NCBI GenBank assembly: GCA_046302715.1
Contig: JBKCHQ010000164.1
Location: 1 to 46,226, forward strand
DNA: 46,226 nucleotides
Direction: 5' to 3'
Source of the DNA: CAMCXT01 sp046302715
Lineage (GTDB): Bacteria > Bacteroidota > Bacteroidia > M30B66
Positions 1 to 8,176 of this stretch are shown one piece after another. Each line of letters starts with the position of its first letter. Position 1 is the stretch's first letter. The notes beneath the pieces are model-generated. The model ran no database searches. It was given only the letters and a program-made list of their open reading frames with translations, and was not told the DNA's origin. The translations under genes and the position numbers were made by a program.

Positions 1-74
1 TCCGCAAGAGCAGTATTCATCCCGACTAAGACCATTAAAAAAATAAAAAGGCACCGTATGGCACTTGCCGACAT
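1..74 (-). CDS. N-terminus of an exported protein (partial, runs off the window)
   Basis: Only the first 24 codons are visible, reading leftwards off the window. The conceptual N-terminus has a short polar start with one Arg, a hydrophobic core (LFIFLMVLVG) and a small-residue end (NTALA), which is a classic Sec signal peptide with cleavage expected after Ala24. The ATG at 74 is favoured because a perfect Bacteroidota -7 box (TAGCTTTG, minus strand) lies 19 nt upstream, giving a short leader. The mature protein is outside the window, so its function cannot be given. It lies downstream of pgk on the same strand but has its own candidate promoter. Confidence 0.55.
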   Translation of the reverse strand, partial: MSASAIRCLFIFLMVLVGMNTALA

Positions 75-93
75 GGTAGTTAAGTTTGATTTG

Positions 94-101
94 CAAAGCT
101 A
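94..101 (-). promoter_or_regulatory. Candidate -7 box (TAGCTTTG) for the exported protein at the left edge
   Basis: It matches the Bacteroidota sigma-A -7 consensus TAnnTTTG on the minus strand, 19 nt before the ATG at 74. A TTG-type -33 element at the usual 17-23 nt spacing is not seen; the nearest is at 27 nt. Confidence 0.45.
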
Positions 102-118
102 AACTACTTATTTTAAAT

Positions 119-144
119 ACATCTCCCACAATGGGGGGATATGT
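119..144 (-). terminator. Possible weak hairpin downstream of pgk
   Basis: An imperfect inverted repeat, ACAT-A-TCCC pairing with GGGA-G-ATGT around an 8-nt loop, starts 8 bases after the pgk stop. It is followed in the minus direction by an AT-rich stretch rather than a clean T-run, so it may be a weak terminator or chance. Confidence 0.3.
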
Positions 145-151
145 AATCGCT

Positions 152-1342
152 TTAGCCCCGAATTGCTTTAACCCCAGGCAAGGCAATTCCCTCAATGTAT
201 TCGAGCAGAGCGCCGCCACCAGTTGAAACATAGCTCACTTTATCGGCCACTCCAAATTGATTTGCTGCGGCTACCGAATCGCCACCACCTACTAAAGAGA
301 AACAACCATTTTTTGTCGCTTCGGCTATGCATTCGGCCAGGGCACGTGTGCCTTCAGCAAAGGATTCCATTTCAAACACGCCAACCGGTCCGTTCCACAA
401 AATGGTGCCCGATTTATATACTATTTCTTTGAATTGCTTTAATGTAGCGGGCCCGATATCAAGCCCCATCCATCCATCCGGAATTTGGCGCACATCACAC
501 ACCTGTGTTTGCGCATCGGCAGCAAATTTGTCGGCACAAAGCGCATCAACGGGCAGGTGTATTTTTACTCCCAACAATTTTGCCTTTTCCAAAAGCTGCA
601 ATGCCAGTTCGAGCTGTTCGTCTTCCACAAGCGAAGCTCCAATATTCCCACCAAGCGCCTTAATAAAAGTAAACGTCATCCCACCTCCCAAAATGAGGTG
701 GTTTACTTTACCCAAAATGTTTTCAATGATAGCAATTTTCGAGCTCACTTTTGCCCCTCCCATAATAGCCGTTAAGGGCCGATTGGGATGGAGCATGACT
801 TTATCAATGGCTTCTATTTCGCCACGCATCACATAACCAAACATCTTTTTCTCTGGAAAAAACTTTGCTATTACCGCCGTTGAAGCATGCGCTCTGTGAG
901 CCGTACCAAATGCATCATTCACGTAAACGTTGCCCAATACAGATAGCTTGCGGGCAAATTCCTCATCGCCTTTTTCTTCTTCTTTGTAAAAGCGGAGATT
1001 TTCCAATAAAAGCACTTCACCTGATTCAAGCGTACGACATGCATCCTCTGCAATGGGGCCTATACAATCGGTTGCGAATTTAACTTCGACGCCCAATCGC
1101 CGACTCAGCTCCGAAACAATATGTCGTAAGGAAAATCGGTCTTCGGGTCCTGATTTCGGGCGCCCTAAGTGCGACATAAGAATTACCGATCCACCGCTCT
1201 GCATTATTTTTTGGATGGTGGGAATTGCCGCAACAATTCGTGTAGCATCGGTTACCTGTAATGCTTCGCTTAGCGGAACATTAAAGTCGACCCGAACAAG
1301 CACTTTTTGATCGGAAAATGAATACGTATCAATTGAAAGCAT
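152..1342 (-). CDS. pgk: Phosphoglycerate kinase
   Basis: Catalyses ATP formation from 1,3-bisphosphoglycerate in cytosolic glycolysis, and the reverse step in gluconeogenesis. The 396-residue length is normal for a bacterial enzyme. Visible signatures are the substrate-binding RVDFNVPL near the N-terminus, SHLGRP, the LLLENLRF segment, the MGGAKVSSKI hinge region and the C-terminal nucleotide site with GGGDSVAAANQFG and STGGGALLEYIEG. The ATG at 1342 fits the usual N-terminal length before RVDFNVPL. It diverges from the sprE-like gene, with about 100 bases between them that hold candidate -7 boxes for both directions. Nothing unusual was seen. A second glycolytic gene, pfkA, is in the window but is not linked to it. 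Confidence 0.97.
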   Translation of the reverse strand: MLSIDTYSFSDQKVLVRVDFNVPLSEALQVTDATRIVAAIPTIQKIMQSGGSVILMSHLGRPKSGPEDRFSLRHIVSELSRRLGVEVKFATDCIGPIAEDACRTLESGEVLLLENLRFYKEEEKGDEEFARKLSVLGNVYVNDAFGTAHRAHASTAVIAKFFPEKKMFGYVMRGEIEAIDKVMLHPNRPLTAIMGGAKVSSKIAIIENILGKVNHLILGGGMTFTFIKALGGNIGASLVEDEQLELALQLLEKAKLLGVKIHLPVDALCADKFAADAQTQVCDVRQIPDGWMGLDIGPATLKQFKEIVYKSGTILWNGPVGVFEMESFAEGTRALAECIAEATKNGCFSLVGGGDSVAAANQFGVADKVSYVSTGGGALLEYIEGIALPGVKAIRG

Positions 1343-1386
1343 GCTGCAAATTTGTGAAAACGCCTGAAAATATTATGCTTGATGTC

Positions 1387-1394
1387 CAAAATTA
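1387..1394 (-). promoter_or_regulatory. Candidate -7 box (TAATTTTG) for pgk
   Basis: A TAnnTTTG match on the minus strand, 44 nt upstream of the pgk ATG. I see no TTG at a -33 spacing, so the support is the -7 match and its position in the divergent intergenic region. Confidence 0.35.
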
Positions 1395-1413
1395 TTTTTA
1401 CATATAAAAACAC

Positions 1414-1421
1414 TAATTTTG
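1414..1421 (+). promoter_or_regulatory. Candidate -7 box (TAATTTTG) for the sprE/porW-like gene
   Basis: A perfect TAnnTTTG match 23 nt before the GTG start at 1445. It faces away from the pgk box 19 nt to its left, so the divergent pair may share regulation. No clear -33 TTG was found. Confidence 0.4.
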
Positions 1422-1444
1422 AGGCCCTCTCGTTTTAACGCAGC

Positions 1445-4108
1445 GTGACCTTTTTCAGACATAACCGATTTGCCGTCCTTTTTGGGCTCGTTTTTCTTAT
1501 TGCGGGAGCTTGGGGCTGCTCCACCAAAAAAAACAAGTGGCCCAATCGGGCATATCATAACACCACTTCAAAATACAATACTTGGTTTAACGGTAATGAA
1601 GTGGTAAAGGAGGTAGAGCTTACTTTAAGTACAGGCCATCAGGATAATTTTTACAAGATTGTTCCTGTTTACCCTTTAGGCAACTTAGAAGACTCAAAAG
1701 GCATATACAGCGCTGCAGACAAGGCCATTAAAAAGGGCTCGATGGTGGTTGCCAAACACAATATGCTTATCAAGGGCAAGCAGTATAACCGCTATATCGA
1801 CGATGCTTACATGCTAATTGGGAAAGCCAATTACTATAAGCGAGAATACTACACTGCACTTGAGATGTTTAGCTATGTTACCAAGGATCCGGTAAAGAAT
1901 AACAAGAAAGACCCTATACAGCATATAGCTAACATATGGCAGGCCAGGGCGTACACCGAAATTGGTATGGTTTCGGAAGCGCAGATGGCGTACGACCGTT
2001 CGCTCAACGATAAAGCACTTCCCAAATCGGCTAAAAGTCCGCTCTACACAGCACTGGCAGATTTTAATCTGCGACAAAACAATTATCCTAAAGCTAAAGA
2101 ATACCTCATTTTGGCCGTTCAATTTACTCGGAAAAAACAAGCCCGTTCGAGACTCATGTTTGTTTTGGCTCAGGTACATCAAAAATTAGGAGAGCTTAAA
2201 GAGGCCAATGCGCTTTACGAGAAAGTTTTGAAAATGAATCCCTCATACGAGGTCTTCTTCTACTCGCGTATTAACAAGGCTCGCTGCTTCAGCGCAGAAT
2301 CAGGCAGCAGTAAAGAAATTAGAGAACTATTGACCGGGATGTTGAAAGATCCGAAAAACATTGATCTTAACGACCAAATTTATTATGTGTTAGGCGAAAT
2401 TGAAGAAAAAGAGGAACGCGAAGACAAAGCCATAGAGCAATATAATAAGTCGCTACGGGCCAATACTACCAATACCACTCAAAAAGGTCTCTCCTACCTG
2501 GCCATTGCCGAATTGTATTTTTCAGATAAGGAATACCGACTTGCAGCTGCCTATTATGACAGTACGATTGGAGTTTTACCTAAAGACTATCAGGATTACA
2601 AGAGTATAGAAAACACGCAACAATCTTTAGCCGAGCTGGTTAAGCGATATAATACCATCGAGCGCTACGATAGCTTGTTGCGCATGTCGAAACTCAACCC
2701 CGCCGAACTCGATAAAAAAATCGAAGCTCTTTTTGCGCAGGAAGAGGCTGAGTTAAAGAAAAAACGAGAGGCCGAAGAGGCGGAGCGTAAAAAGCTCGAA
2801 CAGCAGGCATCGCAAGGTGGAAGCTCTAATATGGGTGCCGGAGCAACAGGAGGACCAGGGGTTACTGGAAACGGACAATGGTACTTTTACAACCCCAGCG
2901 CCATGGGATTTGGATTTTCTGAATTTCGTAAAATTTGGGGTGAACGCAAACTAGAAGACAACTGGCGCAGAAGCAATAAGCAAAGCATTGCGCCCATCGT
3001 AAATAACGACATCAATAATCCCGACAATAAAGACGCGGCCACCAATAAAGATTCTGTCAAAGTGCTTACCCGAAAAGACTCTCTTGAACTGGCTCGTAAA
3101 AAATATTTGTCAGATTTGCCCCAATACGAAAAAACCAAAGAGGCCTATGCCGATTCGGTGCGTGAGGCCTTTTATGCGTTAGGAATGATTTACCGCGAAC
3201 GTCTTAACGATTTAAAAAAATCGGTAGAAACATTCGAGGAATTTCTTAAAAAATACCCCAACGACCCCTCCGAATCGGCAGTATATTATCAGCTTTACCG
3301 AATTTTTCTTAAAATTCCCGATCCGACAAATGCCGAAAAATATAAGCAGCTTTTGGTGAGTCGTTTCCCCGATTCGGAGTACGCCAAAATTATTCTCGAC
3401 CCCAATTTCTTTGCCGCTTCCAATTTGAGCAAGAAAGAAACAGAGTCGTATTACGAAGAAAGTTATCGACTATACAAGGCCCGACAGTTCGAGCAAGTGG
3501 TGGAGCGTTGCCGTAATGCCGAAGTTAGATTTACCGGGAACGCCCTCCTTCCTAAATTCACGCTGTTAAAAGCCATGGCAATTGGTCAGCTTAAAGACGT
3601 TAAAGCCTTTGAAACCGCCCTCAAAGAAGTAGTAAAAGGCTATCCAGGCGACACCGTTGAAATTAGGGCAAAAGAACTTCTGTTGGCATTGGATCGTGCT
3701 AGAGGTATCACCAGCAATGACAGCAGCAAAGTAAAAAAGCCCAGCTTTGTTTACAAGCCAGACACCACGCACTACATGGTGATTAGCATTGAGGATCGGC
3801 AGCTTAATCTAAATGATTTAAAAGTTAAGCTTAGCAATTTTAACAGTGAGTTTTATTCCACCAAAAATCTAAACGTAAGCAGCCGTATTTTAGGTACCAA
3901 CTATCAGATTATAACCGTTCAATCTTTTGCCAATAAAAAGGAGGGAATGGACTATATGGCTACCCTCGATGACGATGGCTCCGTATTTGCAGATTTGAAT
4001 TTGGACATTACCGACGTTTTTTTGATGAGTCCGGCCAATTACCAGCTTTTGATGAAGGAGGCCAACGTAAAAGAATACATCCAGTTTTACAGGGGTGTTT
4101 ATGAATAA
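1445..4108 (+). CDS. sprE: TPR lipoprotein of the SprE/PorW type (type IX secretion / gliding)
   Basis: An 887-residue predicted lipoprotein. It has a hydrophobic signal segment ending in the lipobox-like GAWGC (Cys25), then polar CSTKKNKW and the SKYN.WFNGN segment that I associate with SprE/PorW proteins. TPR-like helical repeats follow through about residue 400. A charged linker rich in Glu/Lys and a Gly-rich stretch (about 425-475) precede more TPR-like repeats (about 560-770), then a C-terminal beta-containing tail. SprE/PorW are lipoproteins needed for T9SS function in Flavobacterium johnsoniae and Porphyromonas gingivalis. The GTG start is chosen because it gives a complete signal peptide and lies 23 nt after a -7 box. 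The cargo-type genes at 35.9-45.8 kb support a functional T9SS here. The family assignment comes from memory of its features, not a search; the fallback is a generic TPR lipoprotein. Confidence 0.8.
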   Translation: MTFFRHNRFAVLFGLVFLIAGAWGCSTKKNKWPNRAYHNTTSKYNTWFNGNEVVKEVELTLSTGHQDNFYKIVPVYPLGNLEDSKGIYSAADKAIKKGSMVVAKHNMLIKGKQYNRYIDDAYMLIGKANYYKREYYTALEMFSYVTKDPVKNNKKDPIQHIANIWQARAYTEIGMVSEAQMAYDRSLNDKALPKSAKSPLYTALADFNLRQNNYPKAKEYLILAVQFTRKKQARSRLMFVLAQVHQKLGELKEANALYEKVLKMNPSYEVFFYSRINKARCFSAESGSSKEIRELLTGMLKDPKNIDLNDQIYYVLGEIEEKEEREDKAIEQYNKSLRANTTNTTQKGLSYLAIAELYFSDKEYRLAAAYYDSTIGVLPKDYQDYKSIENTQQSLAELVKRYNTIERYDSLLRMSKLNPAELDKKIEALFAQEEAELKKKREAEEAERKKLEQQASQGGSSNMGAGATGGPGVTGNGQWYFYNPSAMGFGFSEFRKIWGERKLEDNWRRSNKQSIAPIVNNDINNPDNKDAATNKDSVKVLTRKDSLELARKKYLSDLPQYEKTKEAYADSVREAFYALGMIYRERLNDLKKSVETFEEFLKKYPNDPSESAVYYQLYRIFLKIPDPTNAEKYKQLLVSRFPDSEYAKIILDPNFFAASNLSKKETESYYEESYRLYKARQFEQVVERCRNAEVRFTGNALLPKFTLLKAMAIGQLKDVKAFETALKEVVKGYPGDTVEIRAKELLLALDRARGITSNDSSKVKKPSFVYKPDTTHYMVISIEDRQLNLNDLKVKLSNFNSEFYSTKNLNVSSRILGTNYQIITVQSFANKKEGMDYMATLDDDGSVFADLNLDITDVFLMSPANYQLLMKEANVKEYIQFYRGVYE

Positions 4109-4142
4109 ACCAGAATTTATTAACACTTTTTCAATAATTGTT

Positions 4143-4160
4143 TACATTTGCTGTATTAAT
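4143..4160 (+). promoter_or_regulatory. Candidate promoter (-7 TACATTTG) plus shared 10-mer, bactofilin gene
   Basis: TACATTTG at 4143-4150 matches TAnnTTTG and is followed directly by CTGTATTAAT (4151-4160). The same 10-mer follows the -7 box of the PBP1A gene at 5191-5200. The leader to the ATG at 4178 is short. No -33 TTG at standard spacing was found. Confidence 0.45.
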
Positions 4161-4177
4161 CCCGTAATCTAAAAAGT

Positions 4178-4603
4178 ATGTTCAACTCTAAAGATGCGCG
4201 CAATGGTTCAAGCTCGGACGTAATTGGCACCAACCAAATCCTCACAGGAACCACATTAAATGGCGATATCAATTGCGATGGAAACATCCGAATTGATGGA
4301 ACTATGAGCGGTAACTTAATCGCCAAAGGCAAAGTTGTAATTGGTCCTAATGGTGTGCTTGATGGCGAGTTAAATTGCCAGAATGCAGATATCTCAGGGG
4401 TAGTTAAGGGAAAGATAACCGTATCTGAACACCTTTCATTAAAGGCATCCGCCAAGTGCAACGGCGATATTTCGACCAGCAAACTTTCCATTGAACCGGG
4501 TGCAAACTTTTCAGGAGCCTGCACCATGGGCGGAATAGTTAAAGATTTCTCCAAGCATGGATCCGGATCAGAAAAAAGACCCGTTCAGGAAAAAACCGCT
4601 TAA
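4178..4603 (+). CDS. Bactofilin (polymer-forming cytoskeletal protein)
   Basis: A 141-residue protein of the bactofilin (DUF583) family, which self-assembles without nucleotide into filaments that scaffold cell-shape and envelope enzymes. The core, about residues 17-118, is a right-handed beta-helix of short rungs with alternating hydrophobics and Gly/Asn turns, such as GTTLNGDINCDGNIRIDG and GVVKGKITVSEHLSLKASA. Polar flexible tails flank it. It follows the sprE-like gene by 69 bases but has its own -7 box. Its 3' end overlaps the next gene by 47 bases in another frame. The PBP1A gene lies 600 bases downstream, which is notable because bactofilins often partner with peptidoglycan enzymes; a link here is inference. 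Confidence 0.9.
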   Translation: MFNSKDARNGSSSDVIGTNQILTGTTLNGDINCDGNIRIDGTMSGNLIAKGKVVIGPNGVLDGELNCQNADISGVVKGKITVSEHLSLKASAKCNGDISTSKLSIEPGANFSGACTMGGIVKDFSKHGSGSEKRPVQEKTA

Positions 4604-4787
4604 CGAATATGTTTATTATGCCGGCATCGGCATTCAATTGGCCATTACCCTTCTAATTTTCGTTGGGATTGGCAATTTCTTCGATACGTATTTCGGGTTT
4701 AAAAGGCCTTGGTGCGTGCTTTTAGGAGGACTAATGGGCTCAATAGTCGCATTTTATAACCTATTTCGGCAGCTCAAACAAAAATGA
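4557..4787 (+). CDS. AtpZ/AtpI family small membrane protein
   Basis: A 76-residue protein with a charged N-terminus (DPDQKKDPFRKKPLNEY), then two predicted membrane helices around residues 20-42 and 51-70 joined by a short loop with FFDTYFGFKRPW. This is the AtpZ/AtpI layout, and these proteins accompany F1Fo ATP synthase operons and aid c-ring or Mg2+-related assembly. The ATG lies inside the bactofilin gene with a 47-base out-of-frame overlap. The conserved KKPLNEYVYYAGIG region begins only about 12 codons in, so a somewhat later start is possible but no good one is seen. The TGA stop overlaps the next ATG. No ATP synthase genes follow in this window. Confidence 0.8.
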   Translation: MDPDQKKDPFRKKPLNEYVYYAGIGIQLAITLLIFVGIGNFFDTYFGFKRPWCVLLGGLMGSIVAFYNLFRQLKQK

Positions 4788-5170
4788 ACCGCATTGCGCC
4801 CTATCTTATTTTTTTCTGCTTGTCGCTATTTATAGGACTCGGTTCTGTTTTTATTCAGTTATTATTCCCGTTTAACCTAGGACTTTTAACTAGATTATTA
4901 GTTTTACTCTTGTTTTTTTGTGTTGCAGCCATAAGTCATTTTATTCTTGAACGAAAAATTAAAGATAGGGCCGCTGGATTTGTTCGCACTGCTATGTTAA
5001 TGCAAACCCTAAAGCTATTAATTCTTGCTTTTGGGCTAATTATTGGCGCCTTTTATTTTAAAGGAAAAGCGACGGCATACATACTTTTTTATGCATTAAC
5101 CTATGTATTGTTCTTAATCGGAGAACAGGTTTTAATTGCCTATGCCCTTAAGCGCAAATCACATAATTGA
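4784..5170 (+). CDS. Small integral membrane protein, ATP-synthase-I-like
   Basis: A 128-residue, very hydrophobic protein with four predicted membrane helices (about residues 7-29, 32-52, 68-91 and 95-119) and few charged residues outside the HFILERKIKDRAAG loop. It is translationally coupled to the AtpZ-like gene by an ATGA overlap. In my experience a protein of this kind often sits between atpZ and atpB in Bacteroidota, so an ATP synthase accessory role is plausible from context, but no motif proves it. The -7 box of the PBP1A gene begins 10 bases after its stop, so the small operon probably ends here. Confidence 0.65.
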   Translation: MNRIAPYLIFFCLSLFIGLGSVFIQLLFPFNLGLLTRLLVLLLFFCVAAISHFILERKIKDRAAGFVRTAMLMQTLKLLILAFGLIIGAFYFKGKATAYILFYALTYVLFLIGEQVLIAYALKRKSHN

Positions 5171-5180
5171 TTGCATTTAT

Positions 5181-5200
5181 TACTTTTGTACTGTATTAAT
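5181..5200 (+). promoter_or_regulatory. Candidate promoter (-7 TACTTTTG) plus shared 10-mer, PBP1A gene
   Basis: TACTTTTG at 5181-5188 matches TAnnTTTG, and two bases later comes CTGTATTAAT (5191-5200), identical to the 10-mer after the bactofilin -7 box. The TTG start at 5212 is 23 nt after the box, which supports the non-ATG start. Confidence 0.45.
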
Positions 5201-5211
5201 AATTCATCTAA

Positions 5212-7449
5212 TTGAAGCCTAAAAACACCACCCCTAACAAGCCCGGCAAAAAATTCATTAAGTGGATTTGGATAGCTATTGCCGGCCCGGTAGCTTTTGT
5301 ATTTTTAATACTGCTCCTTACTTCTATCGGTGTTTTCGGAGCCCTTCCTACCATTGAGGAATTGGCTAACCCACGTTCTAACCTGGCCTCCGAAATTTAT
5401 TCATCCGAAAATGAGCTTATCGGTAAATTTTTTATTGAAAACCGAAGCAATTGTACTTACGATGAGCTTTCTCCAAAACTGGTAGATGCCTTAATTGCGA
5501 CCGAAGATGCACGTTTTTACCAGCATTCGGGCGTTGATGCTTGGGCTATTTCACGCGTTGTAGTTCGAAATCTTATTGGTGGCGATGCCGATGCTGGTGG
5601 CGGGTCGACATTAACGCAACAATTGGCAAAAAATTTATTTCCCAGAGAAAAACTGAATAAAGCCGAAATAATCATCCGAAAATTGAAGGAATGGATTATT
5701 GCTATGAAGTTGGAACGCAATTTCACCAAGGAAGAAATTATTGCATTATACCTTAACCAGGTAGATTTTGGAAATTTATCGTTCGGGATTAAAAGTGCCG
5801 CCAAGGTCTATTTTCGAACCAGTCCCGACTCATTAACGACCGAACAAGCCGCCTTGCTGGTAGGGATGCTAAAAGGCCCCTCGTTATACAATCCTCGTAA
5901 AAATTACGATCGGGCTTTGATCCGAAGAAATGTAGTGCTCGGACAAATGCTTAAGTATAATAAGCTTAGCGAGGAGGAATTTAACATCCTCAAAGAAAAG
6001 CCTATCGACCTATCAAAGTTCAAAGCCGAGAATCACAAAGCAGGACAGGCGCCCTACTTCAAGAATTTTCTTAAGATGCAGCTCACAAAATGGTGTAAGG
6101 AAAATAAGAAACCCGATGGCACCAATTACAACATTTATAAAGACGGACTTAAGATTTACACCACGCTTAATATGCGTATGCAATCGTATGCCGAAAAAGC
6201 TGCAAAAGAACATCTTAAAGTGATGCAGGATCGTTTTTATGGAAAAAGGGGTAAATCTGCTCGCTTCTCGGGCATTTCAGAAGAAAAGATCAACCAAATT
6301 TTGCGGGATGCCATGAAGCGTTCCGATCGCTACCGAAATATGAAGGAGGCGGGGGCCAGTGATGCCGAAATTGAAAAGGCCTTTCAAACCAAGGTGGAAA
6401 TGGATATTTTCAGTTGGGATGGCGATAGCACCGTAGTAATGTCTCCGCTCGATTCGATCAGATATCACAAATTCTTTCTGCAAACAGGCCTAATGGCCAT
6501 CGAGCCTCAAACGGGATATGTGCGAGCATGGGTGGGGGGTATTGATCATGATTTTTTTCAGTATGACCATGTTTACACTGGAAAAAGACAAGTAGGCTCT
6601 ACTTTTAAGCCTTTTGTTTATGCAGTAGCCATGCAAGAAGGCTGGTCGCCCTGCGCCCGAGTTCCTAGTGGAGCGGTGTGTGTTCCTCTTCCCGGTGGAG
6701 GTCAATGGTGTCCTAGAGGAAGTAGTGGAGGCATGCTTCCGTTAAAAACGGCACTCGCAAAATCGGTGAATACAGTATCGGCATACATTATCAAGGAATT
6801 TGGTGTACAGCCCGTTATAAACCTTGCACGCTTGCTCGGCATTACCAGCAATTTGGTTCCACTGCCATCTATCTGTTTGGGCGCTTCCGATATTTCTGTT
6901 TTCGAAATGGCTGGTGCAATGAGCACTTTTGTAAATAAAGGCATTCATCTCGACCCCACTTACATAACCCGCATCGAAGATCGAAATGGTAACGTAATTG
7001 CCAACTTTGTTCCCAAGTCTAACGAAGCACTTGACGAACAAACCGCCTATCTGGTAATAGAACTTATGAAAGGTGTAATTGAAACAGGCACCGCTACAAG
7101 GCTGCGCGGGGGACCATATGGTCTAACCATGCCTATTGCAGGAAAAACAGGCACCACACAAAACAACTCAGACGGTTGGTTTATGGGGCTAACGCCCAAT
7201 CTTGTAACGGCTGTATGGGTAGGTTGTGAGGATCGTTCGGTACATTTACCTGGATATGGAGCTGATATGGCGCTGCCCATTTGGGGTCTATTTATGAAAA
7301 AAGTGTATGCCGATAAGAAGCTAAATATTTCGAGAGAAGATTTTGAAAAGCCCGCTGTGCTTACGGTTGAAACCGATTGCTCGCAATATTACGAACCCGG
7401 CGACAATACTGGCGAAGGCCCGCCTCCAGCAGAAGATTTTGACGAATAA
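5212..7449 (+). CDS. PBP1A-type bifunctional peptidoglycan glycosyltransferase/transpeptidase
   Basis: A 745-residue class A penicillin-binding protein that polymerises lipid II and cross-links the stem peptides. A basic cytoplasmic tail is followed by one membrane helix (about residues 20-42). The GT51 domain (about 60-240) has the catalytic Glu98 in EDARFYQHSGVD and the second signature STLTQQLAKNLF. The transpeptidase domain (about 430-690) has Ser463 in STFK, the SVN triad at 518-520 and KTGTT from Lys645. The tail is acidic (GEGPPPAEDFDE). The start codon is TTG, the only suitable start before the membrane helix and correctly placed after a -7 box. The CoA-transferase genes begin 8 bases downstream, so they may be cotranscribed. 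Confidence 0.96.
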   Translation: MKPKNTTPNKPGKKFIKWIWIAIAGPVAFVFLILLLTSIGVFGALPTIEELANPRSNLASEIYSSENELIGKFFIENRSNCTYDELSPKLVDALIATEDARFYQHSGVDAWAISRVVVRNLIGGDADAGGGSTLTQQLAKNLFPREKLNKAEIIIRKLKEWIIAMKLERNFTKEEIIALYLNQVDFGNLSFGIKSAAKVYFRTSPDSLTTEQAALLVGMLKGPSLYNPRKNYDRALIRRNVVLGQMLKYNKLSEEEFNILKEKPIDLSKFKAENHKAGQAPYFKNFLKMQLTKWCKENKKPDGTNYNIYKDGLKIYTTLNMRMQSYAEKAAKEHLKVMQDRFYGKRGKSARFSGISEEKINQILRDAMKRSDRYRNMKEAGASDAEIEKAFQTKVEMDIFSWDGDSTVVMSPLDSIRYHKFFLQTGLMAIEPQTGYVRAWVGGIDHDFFQYDHVYTGKRQVGSTFKPFVYAVAMQEGWSPCARVPSGAVCVPLPGGGQWCPRGSSGGMLPLKTALAKSVNTVSAYIIKEFGVQPVINLARLLGITSNLVPLPSICLGASDISVFEMAGAMSTFVNKGIHLDPTYITRIEDRNGNVIANFVPKSNEALDEQTAYLVIELMKGVIETGTATRLRGGPYGLTMPIAGKTGTTQNNSDGWFMGLTPNLVTAVWVGCEDRSVHLPGYGADMALPIWGLFMKKVYADKKLNISREDFEKPAVLTVETDCSQYYEPGDNTGEGPPPAEDFDE

Positions 7450-7457
7450 TATTTCCT

Positions 7458-8165
7458 ATGAATAAAGTTGTATTGAATGCCGATGCTGCTGTGGCAGACA
7501 TCCCCAATGAGGCAGTATTAGGCCTTGGAGGCTTTGGACTTTGTGGCATCCCCGAAAATAGCATATCGGCGCTCATCCGAAAAGGAATTAACGGGCTTAC
7601 CTGTATATCGAATAATGCAGGTGTTGACGATTTTGGCATTGGACTAATGCTTCAAACCCGACAGGTAAAAAAAATGATTTCTTCTTATGTGGGCGAAAAC
7701 GAAGAATTTGAACGGCAGCTCCTCAGTGGCGAACTATTAGTGGATTTAATTCCGCAGGGCACTTTGGCGACACGCCTGCTGGCCGCCGGATATGGCATGC
7801 CCGCTATTTACACTCCAGCAGGTGTAGGAACAGAGGTGGCCCAAGGAAAAGAAGTGAGGAATTTTAACGGAAAAGATCACCTTCTTGAATATGCCTTCGA
7901 CATAGATTTTTCAATCATAAAAGCCTGGCGAGGTGACACCCACGGCAACCTCATCTTTCGTAAAACCTCCCGCAATTTTAATCCGCTCATTGCTATGGCC
8001 GGCAAAATAACGATTGTGGAGGTAGAAGAACTGGTGCCCGCCGGCGATTTGGATCCGGATCATATTCATTTGCCCGGCATATATGTGCACCGCATTTTTA
8101 AAGGCGAAGGGTACGAAAAACGTATCGAACAAAGAACCACTAGACCTAAGCCACAGGACATTTAA
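7458..8165 (+). CDS. scoA: 3-oxoacid CoA-transferase, subunit A
   Basis: A 235-residue alpha subunit of a succinyl-CoA:3-ketoacid CoA-transferase, which activates acetoacetate with CoA from succinyl-CoA for ketone-body or short-chain fatty acid use in the cytosol. The N-terminus MNKVVLNADAAVADI and the glycine-rich GGFGLCGIPE are the family's first signature. ISNNAGVDDFGIG, IPQGTLATRL and YTPAGVGTEVAQGKE are further conserved blocks. It starts 8 bases after the PBP1A stop and is followed 11 bases later by subunit B, so the two subunits form one operon. The length is normal. The substrate could be another 3-oxoacid, but the SCOT-like motifs favour acetoacetate. Confidence 0.93.
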   Translation: MNKVVLNADAAVADIPNEAVLGLGGFGLCGIPENSISALIRKGINGLTCISNNAGVDDFGIGLMLQTRQVKKMISSYVGENEEFERQLLSGELLVDLIPQGTLATRLLAAGYGMPAIYTPAGVGTEVAQGKEVRNFNGKDHLLEYAFDIDFSIIKAWRGDTHGNLIFRKTSRNFNPLIAMAGKITIVEVEELVPAGDLDPDHIHLPGIYVHRIFKGEGYEKRIEQRTTRPKPQDI

Positions 8166-8176
8166 AACGTAACACC

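Noticed and set aside
327..836. 169-codon plus-strand frame opposite pgk
   Set aside because: Antisense to a highly conserved enzyme; its translation resembles no known protein and it has no start context.
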